From positions 1-28,942 of the forward strand of contig CAZYJG010000010.1 of the NCBI GenBank assembly GCA_964647745.1: 28,942 nt of DNA. Reading direction: 5' to 3'. This document shows, piece by piece, positions 6,796 to 13,676 of this stretch (its first letter is position 1; every line of letters starts with the position of its first letter). The position numbers and the translations under genes were made by a program. This DNA comes from Thiopontia sp964647745. GTDB lineage: Bacteria; Pseudomonadota; Gammaproteobacteria; GCF-002020875. The notes under the pieces are model-generated. The model saw only the letters and a list, made by a program, of their open reading frames with translations, was not told where the DNA came from and did not search any database.

Positions 6796-7122
6796 ATGAG
6801 TGACGATATCGTCTACATTACTGACAGTAGCTTTGATGATGAGGTGCTGGCGGCAGAGTTGCCGGTACTGGTGGACTTCTGGGCAGAGTGGTGTGGCCCC
6901 TGCAAGATGATTGGCCCTGTGCTGGAAGAGATCGCAGGTGAGTATGCCGGAAGGGTCAAGGTGGCCAAGCTCAATATCGATGAGAACCCGAATACCCCGC
7001 CAAAATTTGGAATCCGTGGAATCCCGACACTGATGCTCTACAAGGGCGGTGCGGTTGAGGCCACCAAGGTGGGGGCTGTCAACAAGTCACAGCTCTCGGC
7101 ATTTCTCGAGGAGAACCTCTAA
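6796..7122 (+). CDS. trxA: Thioredoxin 1
   Basis: This 108-aa cytosolic thioredoxin has the active site WAEWCGPCKMI (WCGPC at residues 31-35), the buried Asp in VDFWAEW and the cis-proline loop RGIPTLMLY, followed by KVGAVNKSQLSAFLEENL. It reduces protein disulfides and supplies electrons to ribonucleotide reductase, methionine sulfoxide reductase and PAPS reductase. TAAGGAG lies at a good distance before the ATG. The order rhlB(-)/trxA/rho matches E. coli. Confidence 0.97.
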   Translation: MSDDIVYITDSSFDDEVLAAELPVLVDFWAEWCGPCKMIGPVLEEIAGEYAGRVKVAKLNIDENPNTPPKFGIRGIPTLMLYKGGAVEATKVGAVNKSQLSAFLEENL

Positions 7123-7134
7123 AACCATTTTTAC

Positions 7135-7166
7135 TGCACCCCGGACTTTTCGGGGTGCACCCTTTT
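7135..7166 (+). terminator. Possible terminator or attenuator between trxA and rho
   Basis: TGCACCCCG (7135-7143) pairs perfectly with CGGGGTGCA (7151-7159), followed by CCCTTTT. The T-run is short, so read-through into rho is likely. It may act as a partial terminator for trxA. Confidence 0.5.
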
Positions 7167-7275
7167 CAACCCAGCAGTCCCGACTGCCCCGTTTCATTTC
7201 TGAAAATTCCCTGGGGTAGTCAGTAACAGTTAATTTCCTATCCAGACGACTCCCGACAGAGGCAACCAAACCATA

Positions 7276-8532
7276 ATGAATCTAGCAGAACTCAAGCTCA
7301 AGAGCGTTCCAGAGCTTCACGAAATTGCGCAGACAAACGAGATCAATCTCCAGAATCGCCAGAGAAAGCAGGATCTGATCTTCACCATCCTCAAGGGGCT
7401 GGCAAAGCGCGGGGACAGTATCGATGCGGGTGGGGTGCTCGAGGTGCTGCAGGATGGTTTCGGATTCCTGCGGTCCAGTGATGGCTCCTACCTTGCGGGT
7501 CCGGATGATGTCTATGTCTCTCCAAACCAGATTCGCCGCTTCGGCATGCGCACCGGGGACACCGTCACCGGCACAGTGCGCCCACCCAAGAAGGGGGAGC
7601 GCTACTTTGCACTCTACAAGGTTGATAGCATCAACGGCGAACCCCCGGAGAAGGGGAAGAACAAGATCCTGTTTGAGAACCTCACGCCACTCCACGCCAA
7701 TGACCGACTCACCATGGAGCGCGGCAACGGCAGTACCGAGGACCTTACAGCACGTCTGATCGACCTTGCATCCCCCATCGGCAAGGGACAGCGTGGACTG
7801 ATTGTCTCCCCCCCCAAGGCGGGAAAGACGGTCATTATCCAGAATATCGCCAAGGCAATTGAGCACAACCACCCCGAGGTGCAACTGATCGTACTGTTGA
7901 TTGACGAGCGCCCGGAGGAGGTGACAGAGATGCAGCGCTCGGTGAAGGGCGAGGTGGTCTCAAGCACCTTTGATGAGCCTGCGACCCGCCATGTGCAGGT
8001 GGCGGAGATGGTGATCGAGAAGGCCAAGCGGATGGTTGAGCACAAGAAGGATGTGGTGATCCTGCTCGACTCCATCACCCGTCTGGCCCGTGCCTACAAT
8101 ACCGTGGCCCCCTCCTCAGGCAAGGTGCTGACCGGTGGTGTCGATGCCAATGCACTGCACCGGCCCAAGCGCTTTTTCGGTGCCGCGCGAAACGTTGAGG
8201 AGGGCGGAAGCCTCACCATTATTGCAACGGCACTGGTCGAGACCGGATCCAGAATGGATGATGTGATCTACGAGGAGTTCAAGGGAACCGGCAACATGGA
8301 GCTCCACCTCGATCGCCGTATTGCCGAGAAACGGGTCTTCCCTGCGATCAACATCAACCGCTCCGGAACCCGTCGTGAGGAGCTGCTGACCGATCCGGAC
8401 GAGATGCAGAAGATCTGGCTGCTGCGCAAGGTGCTGCATCCAATGGATGAGCTGGCGGCGATGGAGTTTGTGCTGGAGCGGCTGCGTGCCACCAAGAGCA
8501 ATGCCGACTTTTTTGATGCGATGAAGCGCTAA
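7276..8532 (+). CDS. rho: Transcription termination factor Rho
   Basis: This 418-aa hexameric RNA-dependent ATPase ends transcription of untranslated RNA. The N-terminal Rho domain (LAELKLKSVPELHEIA) is followed by the cold-shock RNA-binding fold with GFGFLRSSDGSYLAGPDDVYVS, then the ATPase core with the Walker A SPPKAGKT, the Walker B VVILLDSITRLARAYN, the Q-loop and the R-loop region VLTGGVDANALHRPKR. Length is one residue off E. coli Rho. The leader after trxA is about 150 nt, leaving room for autogenous control as known for rho; no specific site is visible. Confidence 0.98.
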   Translation: MNLAELKLKSVPELHEIAQTNEINLQNRQRKQDLIFTILKGLAKRGDSIDAGGVLEVLQDGFGFLRSSDGSYLAGPDDVYVSPNQIRRFGMRTGDTVTGTVRPPKKGERYFALYKVDSINGEPPEKGKNKILFENLTPLHANDRLTMERGNGSTEDLTARLIDLASPIGKGQRGLIVSPPKAGKTVIIQNIAKAIEHNHPEVQLIVLLIDERPEEVTEMQRSVKGEVVSSTFDEPATRHVQVAEMVIEKAKRMVEHKKDVVILLDSITRLARAYNTVAPSSGKVLTGGVDANALHRPKRFFGAARNVEEGGSLTIIATALVETGSRMDDVIYEEFKGTGNMELHLDRRIAEKRVFPAININRSGTRREELLTDPDEMQKIWLLRKVLHPMDELAAMEFVLERLRATKSNADFFDAMKR

Positions 8533-8586
8533 GGGGCCAAAAACGGCCTGCAGACTGGAAAAACACCATTTTTCAGCCTCTCCAGC

Positions 8587-8614
8587 TTGTCAGAGACGCA
8601 ATTTTGAGTATAAT
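8587..8614 (+). promoter_or_regulatory. rpmE promoter
   Basis: TTGTCA (8587-8592), a 16-nt spacer and a perfect TATAAT (8609-8614) form a strong sigma-70 promoter between rho and rpmE. The predicted leader is about 60 nt. Confidence 0.65.
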
Positions 8615-8680
8615 TGCGCGTCCTGAAATTGGGTTAGCTGCCCAACAAGAAGTTTTATTAAAGAGATACCGAGAGAAGTC

Positions 8681-8887
8681 ATGAAAAGCGGAATTCACCC
8701 AGAGTATAGTGATGTAGATGTAACCTGCAGTTGCGGGTTCGAATTTACAACAAAGTCAACCATGTCTGATGAGAAGCTCCATATCGATGTCTGCTCTCAG
8801 TGCCACCCCTTCTTCACCGGAAAGCAGAAGATTGTGGATACAGCCGGACGTGTGGACAAGTTCCGCCAGAAGTACGGGGATATGTAA
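8681..8887 (+). CDS. rpmE: 50S ribosomal protein L31, zinc-binding type
   Basis: This 68-aa ribosomal protein begins MKSGIHPEYSDVDVTCSCG. The cysteines at 16 and 18 together with the later CSQCH pair make this the C+ (zinc-binding) form, which is replaced under zinc starvation by a cysteine-less paralogue in many bacteria. The FFTGKQKIVDTAGRVDKF segment is the family core. It has its own promoter (8587-8614) and terminator (8912-8943). Confidence 0.97.
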   Translation: MKSGIHPEYSDVDVTCSCGFEFTTKSTMSDEKLHIDVCSQCHPFFTGKQKIVDTAGRVDKFRQKYGDM

Positions 8888-8911
8888 CTCCGCTGCCGGA
8901 TCAGATAACAG

Positions 8912-8943
8912 AAAAAGGGCGCCTCTTTGGGGCGCCCTTTTTT
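8912..8943 (+). terminator. Rho-independent terminator after rpmE
   Basis: GGGCGCC (8917-8923) pairs with GGCGCCC (8931-8937), flanked by five A upstream and six T downstream, so it can work on either strand. Confidence 0.88.
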
Positions 8944-9046
8944 GTTGTCTGGATTATGGTTCCGGTTCCTTTAGGATTCCGGCTCAAAAGTAGAGTAGAA
9001 TGACGCGCTGTTTCATGGACGAGAAAGAGAACAACAGGGAGGACCC

Positions 9047-10111
9047 ATGGCTGAACTGAAGAATGACCGATTCCTGCGTGCACTGATGAAGGAGCCGGTG
9101 GATGTGACCCCGGTCTGGATGATGCGTCAGGCAGGCCGCTATCTGCCAGAGTACAAGGCAACCCGTGCCGAGGCCGGCAGCTTTATGGATCTCTGCAAGA
9201 ATCCGGAGCTCGCCTGCGAGGTGACGATCCAGCCGCTGGAGCGTTACCCGCTGGATGCCGCGATCCTCTTCTCCGACATTCTGACTGTACCCGATGCAAT
9301 GGGGCTGGGGCTCTACTTCGCCGAGGGGGAGGGGCCCAACTTCGAGCGCCCGGTGCGCACTGCTGCCGATATCGACAAGCTCTTTGTCCCCGACCCGGAG
9401 GGGGAGCTCAAGTATGTGATGGATGCGGTCCGTACCATTCGCAGGGAGCTGGATGGGCGGGTGCCGCTGATCGGTTTTGCCGGCAGCCCCTGGACCCTCG
9501 CCACCTACATGGTGGAGGGGAAATCGAGCAAGGAGTACGCCACCACCAAGGGGATGATGTACTCCGATCCGGCCTCACTGCACAGGATTCTGGATGTGAC
9601 TGCACGCTCGGTAACCGCCTATCTCAATGCACAGATTGCTGCCGGTGCCCAGGCGGTGATGGTCTTTGACAGCTGGGGCGGAGCGCTCTCCCACGACGCC
9701 TATCGCGAGTTCTCACTGCGTTACATGCAGCAGATTGTGGATGGACTGAATCGCGAGAGTGAGGGGCGCAAGGTTCCGGTGATCCTCTTCACCAAGGGGG
9801 GTGGGCTCTGGCTGGAGTCGATGGCAGATAGTGGCTGTGATGCGCTGGGTCTCGACTGGACAGTGGATATCGGCGATGCCCGTGCCCGGGTGGGCGACAG
9901 GGTCGCACTGCAGGGCAACATGGATCCGGCGGTACTCTATGGAACGCCGGAGCGCATTCGCCAGGAGGTGGCGACAATTCTTGAGCGTTACGGCAGTGGG
10001 TCGGGCCATGTCTTCAACCTGGGGCATGGGATCCATCAGCATGTAGAGCCGGAGAATGCCGGGGTCTTTGTGGAGGCTGTCCATGAGCTGAGTGCCCAGT
10101 ATCATCAGTAG
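9047..10111 (+). CDS. hemE: Uroporphyrinogen decarboxylase
   Basis: This 354-aa cytosolic enzyme converts uroporphyrinogen III to coproporphyrinogen III by removing four carboxyl groups in tetrapyrrole synthesis. The substrate-binding signature PVWMMRQAGRYLPEYKATR sits near residues 22-40, the key Asp is in ILFSDILTVPDAMG, and the second signature GFAGSPWTLATYMVEG is near residue 145. The C-terminal FNLGHGIHQHVEPENA carries the conserved His. GGGAGGA precedes the ATG. Haem demand is consistent with the multihaem cytochrome encoded further along. Confidence 0.97.
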   Translation: MAELKNDRFLRALMKEPVDVTPVWMMRQAGRYLPEYKATRAEAGSFMDLCKNPELACEVTIQPLERYPLDAAILFSDILTVPDAMGLGLYFAEGEGPNFERPVRTAADIDKLFVPDPEGELKYVMDAVRTIRRELDGRVPLIGFAGSPWTLATYMVEGKSSKEYATTKGMMYSDPASLHRILDVTARSVTAYLNAQIAAGAQAVMVFDSWGGALSHDAYREFSLRYMQQIVDGLNRESEGRKVPVILFTKGGGLWLESMADSGCDALGLDWTVDIGDARARVGDRVALQGNMDPAVLYGTPERIRQEVATILERYGSGSGHVFNLGHGIHQHVEPENAGVFVEAVHELSAQYHQ

Positions 10112-10133
10112 TGCTGCTCTCCCAGTATCAATA

Positions 10134-10246
10134 TTAAAGTCTTGCCAGCTCCTGTCTGCGGCGCGCTCAGGCACATCCTTGTGACGCTCGGCTGTGGACT
10201 TCCGTGTCCACAGACGGCCGCAGCCCAGGAGTGCCAAGACTTTTAA
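10134..10246. repeat. Palindromic intergenic element, 113 bp
   Basis: Outer arms TTAAAGTCTTGCCA (10134-10147) and TGCCAAGACTTTTAA (10232-10246) are near-perfect inverted repeats. The pairing continues inward through CTCCTG/CAGGAG and TGCGGC/GCCGCA with small mismatches. An inner perfect hairpin CTGTGGAC-6 nt-GTCCACAG lies at 10192-10213. There is no coding capacity. It sits between hemE and the bidirectional terminator. It looks like a dispersed MITE- or REP-like repeat, but only one copy occurs in the window. Confidence 0.55.
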
Positions 10247-10267
10247 ATGATCATTAAATGTCGGAAC

Positions 10268-10296
10268 AAAAAAAGCCGCTCAATGAGCGGCTTTTT
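10268..10296. terminator. Bidirectional terminator between hemE and adk
   Basis: GCCGCTC (10275-10281) and GAGCGGC (10285-10291) with a 3-nt loop are flanked by seven A on one side and five T on the other. The position between convergent hemE and adk fits a shared terminator. Confidence 0.88.
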
Positions 10297-10317
10297 CTCT
10301 CTTGATCTGGAGGAATA

Positions 10318-10953
10318 CTATCCGCCCAGTCCATCAAAGATCTGGTTCTTGATCTCATCGACACTGCCGACACCGTTGACCTTGACGTAGTTGCAATCCT
10401 CATTGCTGTAGAAGCTGATCAGTGGCTCGGTCTGGTCATGGTAGATCTTGAGGCGTGCCTTTACGGTCTCCTCCTGATCGTCCTCACGCTGGATCAGATC
10501 CTCACCGGTTACATCGTCTTTTCCCTCTACCTTGGGGGCATTGAAAACAATGTGGTAGGTACGGCCCGATGCAAGGTGGACGCGGCGACCAGACATGCGC
10601 TTGATGATCTCCTCATCAGGCACGTCGATCTCAACCACTGCGTCGATGGGTACACCGGCCTCCTTCAGCGCCTCTGCCTGAGGGATGGTACGCGGGAAGC
10701 CATCAAACAGGTAACCGTTTGCACAGTCATCCTCAGTGATACGCTCCTTGACCATGCCCATGATGATATCATCAGAGACCAGGCCGCCCTCATCCATGAT
10801 CTTCTTGGCAGCAACGCCCAGCTCGGTGCCCGCCTTAACGTGTGCACGCAGCATGTCGCCGGTAGAGATCTGAGGGATATTGTATTTTTCCTTGATGTAG
10901 TTGGCCTGTGTACCTTTGCCGGCACCAGGGCCACCGAGAAGAATAATGCGCAT
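10318..10953 (-). CDS. adk: Adenylate kinase
   Basis: This 211-aa enzyme interconverts ATP + AMP and 2 ADP. The P-loop GGPGAGKGT is at residues 7-15, the AMP-binding ISTGDMLR follows, then FDGFPRT and the LID segment GRRVHLASGRTYHIVFN. The LID lacks the four-cysteine zinc site seen in Gram-positive enzymes, as expected for Proteobacteria. CAAGGAG precedes the ATG. About 215 nt upstream separate it from the next minus-strand gene, which ends at 11170. Confidence 0.97.
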   Translation of the reverse strand: MRIILLGGPGAGKGTQANYIKEKYNIPQISTGDMLRAHVKAGTELGVAAKKIMDEGGLVSDDIIMGMVKERITEDDCANGYLFDGFPRTIPQAEALKEAGVPIDAVVEIDVPDEEIIKRMSGRRVHLASGRTYHIVFNAPKVEGKDDVTGEDLIQREDDQEETVKARLKIYHDQTEPLISFYSNEDCNYVKVNGVGSVDEIKNQIFDGLGG

Positions 10954-11169
10954 TTCGTTTGACTCCTTGTCAATCGGGAACTGCCTGCAACAGCGTCAAA
11001 TGAGTGTGCCGGGCAATCCACAAATAAAAAACAGGTTCTTGCGAGGTCATTCCGCACAAGAGTCTGCTAATTATCAGATTAGTAAGGGGCTCATGGCCAG
11101 TTGAGGTTTTCAATGGGCAGATAAGGAATCTATGGATCGATGGGGGGAGCCCTCCCCAACGGCTGCACA

Positions 11170-12054
11170 CTACCGGGAGAGCACTCTGTCGATCATCCGC
11201 TCTGCCTGGCGCCCATAACCGCCTCCAAACAGGTTGAAATGGTTGAGGATGTGGTAGAGGTTGTAGAGCCCCTTGCGCTGCCCGTATCCGGGGTCCAGGG
11301 GCCAGCTCTCGTTGTAGGCGTCATAGAAGTGGCTGGAGAAGCCACCAAACAGCTCGGTCATTGCCAGATCGGCCTCCCGGTCCCCATGGTAGAGTGCCGG
11401 GTCATAGATGACGGGCTCTCCGTTCTCTGCGCTTGACCAGTTCCCCCCCCAGAGATCCCCATGGAGCAGTGAGGGGATGGTCTCCCGCTCTCCGAGCAGC
11501 TGCTCAACCTCCTCCAGCAGCCGTTCCCCCTTCTGCAACAGGGCGCTGGAGCCCCCCCTTTCTGCGGCCCAGCGGAGCTGGGGGGCGAGACGCTGCTCCC
11601 GCCAGAAGGTGGCCCAGGAGTGCTCCTGCCGGTTGATCTGTCGGGTTGAGCCGATGGTGTTGTCCCGCTGCCAGCCAAAGAGGGGGGCTCTGGTCTGGTG
11701 CATGGCGGCCAGTCCATGCCCCAGCGCCTCCTCCGATTTTGCGCTGCCCCCCCCTATCTCGATGAACTCCATTGCCAGGAAGGCCCGCCCCTGGGCGGTC
11801 GCGGCAAGGATCGGGGCGGGTGCACGCAGTGTATTGCTGCGGATGATCTCCTCCAGCGCCTCCGATTCGGCCTCGAACATCTCCAGCCGGCTCGCCTTGT
11901 TGATCTTGATAAAGAGGGGGGTGCCGGAGACCGTATGCAGCAGAAAGGCCTGGTTGATGTCTCCACCAAACAGGGGTTGGTGGGAGCGATACTCCAGCCC
12001 GGTTCCGAGATGTTGTGCAAGTTGGCTGGTAATTTCCCTCAGTAACTCATTCAT
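11170..12054 (-). CDS. Fructosamine kinase family protein (YniA-like)
   Basis: This 294-aa protein has the fructosamine/ketosamine-3-kinase fold, an aminoglycoside-phosphotransferase-like kinase. Visible motifs are the GGDINQAFLL glycine-rich loop near residue 30, FIKINKAS with the ATP-binding Lys, the catalytic loop SLLHGDLWGGNW near residue 198 and the metal-binding VIYDPALYHGDREADLAM. Eukaryotic relatives remove sugars from glycated lysines by 3-phosphorylation. Bacterial members probably repair glycated proteins or amino sugars, but their substrate is rarely known. The ATG at 12054 has no clear ribosome site. A separate promoter is likely, since thrB ends 222 nt upstream. Confidence 0.88.
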   Translation of the reverse strand: MNELLREITSQLAQHLGTGLEYRSHQPLFGGDINQAFLLHTVSGTPLFIKINKASRLEMFEAESEALEEIIRSNTLRAPAPILAATAQGRAFLAMEFIEIGGGSAKSEEALGHGLAAMHQTRAPLFGWQRDNTIGSTRQINRQEHSWATFWREQRLAPQLRWAAERGGSSALLQKGERLLEEVEQLLGERETIPSLLHGDLWGGNWSSAENGEPVIYDPALYHGDREADLAMTELFGGFSSHFYDAYNESWPLDPGYGQRKGLYNLYHILNHFNLFGGGYGRQAERMIDRVLSR

Positions 12055-12276
12055 TGTTGGAAAAACAATTCACACCGTTGTGGAAGAGAGCAGACAAGAT
12101 AAAATTAATGGGCTCATCATTTCCGCATCTATTAGAAAAGCAGAATAAGATGTAACATGCTGTTATCCAAAGATTATATTGAAAACCCCGATTTCAGGGG
12201 GGGAGTGGGGCGTCTGGGACTCTTTGGCAGTGGTGGAGAGGGGGTGTGCTCTATTCACAGAGTTATCCACAGGCAC
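12055..12276. other. Intergenic stretch with DnaA-box-like sequences
   Basis: This 222-nt stretch between two minus-strand genes contains a perfect TTATCCACA DnaA box (12263-12271), a weaker CTATTCACA (12251-12259) and TTATCCAAA (12163-12171). The part near 12090-12190 is A+T-rich, the part near 12195-12245 G-rich. There is no coding frame. No dnaA, dnaN or gidA gene is in the window, so an origin is not claimed. Confidence 0.35.
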
Positions 12277-13212
12277 TCAGAGCGGGAGCCGGTTCTCCCG
12301 GTGCCACTGGAGGATACGGCGAAAGACCTCGGGATCCTTGATGTGGGTCATCTCGCCGGGGCGGGGGAAGTGCATGTCCAGCAGACGGGAGAGCCAGAAG
12401 CGCAGTGCGGCCGCACGCAGCATTGCGGGCCACGCCTCGCGTTCCCGGTCGGTAACCGGTCGCTGCTGCTGGTAGTGGTCCAGGAAGGCCCGGTAGCGCT
12501 GCCGGTCAATCGCCCCGTCACCCTCGGTACACCAGTCATTGACGGTGACCGCGATGTCATAGAGCAGTGCGTCATTGCATGCGTAGTAGAAGTCGATCAC
12601 CCCGGTCAGGTGGGTGTCAACAAAGAGGGCGTTGTCACGAAACAGATCGGCGTGGATCACCCCCTGCGGCAGCTCATCTCGATGGGATTCAGACTGAAAG
12701 CGGAGCTCCTCCTCAAGAAACTGCTGCTCCTCCCGGCTCAGCCTTTCGCCCACGGTTGCAAAGCTCTCTCTGCACCATGCAATGCCGCGCGGATTCTCAC
12801 GATATCCATCAAAGTTGTGGGCCATCGCGTGCATCCGCCCCAGGGCACCCCCCAGCTCTGCACAGTGCGCCTCATCAGGGTAGTCAACACCGCGGCCACG
12901 GAGCCGCTGAACCAGTGCTGCCGGCTTGCCCTTGAGTCTGCGCAGGTACTCTCCCCCCCTGTCGGCGATCGGGTGTGCGCTGGGGACATCATGCTCTGCC
13001 AGAAAGGCCATGATCTCGAGAAAATAGGGGAGCTCATCCCACTCCAGCTGCTCAAAGATGGTGAGGACAAACTCGCCCCCGCTGGTGGTTACAAAGTAGT
13101 TGGTGTTCTCAATCCCGGCCGAGATTCCCTCGTAGGAGACCAGCTCTCCGGCATCATACTGCCCAAGAAATTCGACAAGCTCATCCCGTGAGATGGTGGT
13201 ATAGACAGACAT
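12277..13212 (-). CDS. thrB: Homoserine kinase, APH-type (ThrB)
   Basis: This 311-aa kinase phosphorylates homoserine in threonine synthesis. It belongs to the aminoglycoside-phosphotransferase-fold class found in pseudomonads and purple bacteria, not the GHMP-fold ThrB of E. coli. Markers are the N-terminal YEGISAGIENTNYFVTT, the catalytic GVIHADLFRDNALF near residue 188, the GVIDFYYACND metal site and the C-terminal LSRLLDMH. The gene follows the DUF2782-like gene with a 12-nt gap, indicating one transcript, and is divergent from polA, a block conserved in Pseudomonas-like genomes. Confidence 0.92.
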   Translation of the reverse strand: MSVYTTISRDELVEFLGQYDAGELVSYEGISAGIENTNYFVTTSGGEFVLTIFEQLEWDELPYFLEIMAFLAEHDVPSAHPIADRGGEYLRRLKGKPAALVQRLRGRGVDYPDEAHCAELGGALGRMHAMAHNFDGYRENPRGIAWCRESFATVGERLSREEQQFLEEELRFQSESHRDELPQGVIHADLFRDNALFVDTHLTGVIDFYYACNDALLYDIAVTVNDWCTEGDGAIDRQRYRAFLDHYQQQRPVTDREREAWPAMLRAAALRFWLSRLLDMHFPRPGEMTHIKDPEVFRRILQWHRENRLPL

Positions 13213-13224
13213 CGGTGACAGCCG

Positions 13225-13593
13225 CTACCAGCGGAAGAGTACCCAGCGCGGGATCCTGAAGTCCGGACTGAGGTCATCATGCCGGGACTCCAGATAGCCA
13301 TCCCCATCCATGTCGCTCAGATAGTAGGGAGGGCCGCTTCTGGGGGTGATCTTGACCAGATAGAGGTAGCCATTGATCCGGTACTCCTCGGCCACGTGGT
13401 GAGGTCTCTTGATGATTCTCACCTCGGGCTCGGGCATCTTCTCCAGCTCCTGCTCCAGGTTTGCACCCCTCTCGGGGAGCGGTGGGGGGGCGAGCGGTTT
13501 CAGTGGTGGTGGCAACGGGGCAGGAACGGGTTCGCCCTGGCTGATCTGGAGAGAGAGCAGCAGAAGCAGGCTGAATAGTAGTCGAACCATCAT
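13225..13593 (-). CDS. DUF2782-like secreted small protein
   Basis: This 122-aa protein starts with a clear signal peptide: MMVRLLFSLLLLLSLQISQG. A proline-rich stretch (VPAPLPPPLKPLAPPPLP) precedes the conserved part, which runs from EPEVRIIKRPHHVAEEYRING through YLVKITPRSGPPYYLSDMDGDGYLE to the end. This looks like the DUF2782 family of unknown function, often beside thrB and polA in gammaproteobacteria. The ATG at 13593 has GAGGAACA just upstream; a longer frame to 13614 has no better site. DMDGDG resembles a calcium-binding loop, but binding is speculation. It is probably exported to the periplasm. Confidence 0.8.
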   Translation of the reverse strand: MMVRLLFSLLLLLSLQISQGEPVPAPLPPPLKPLAPPPLPERGANLEQELEKMPEPEVRIIKRPHHVAEEYRINGYLYLVKITPRSGPPYYLSDMDGDGYLESRHDDLSPDFRIPRWVLFRW

Positions 13594-13676
13594 TGTTCCT
13601 CGAATGTTGGGCAAACCGAACCGTTACTCGGTATCATGATACGACAAAACAGTTCAGACTTCCCGTTTTCATACCG

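Noticed and set aside
12055..12276. Chromosomal origin of replication
   Set aside because: There are only one perfect and two weak DnaA boxes, no dnaA/dnaN/gidA/mnmG neighbour and no clear DNA-unwinding element.
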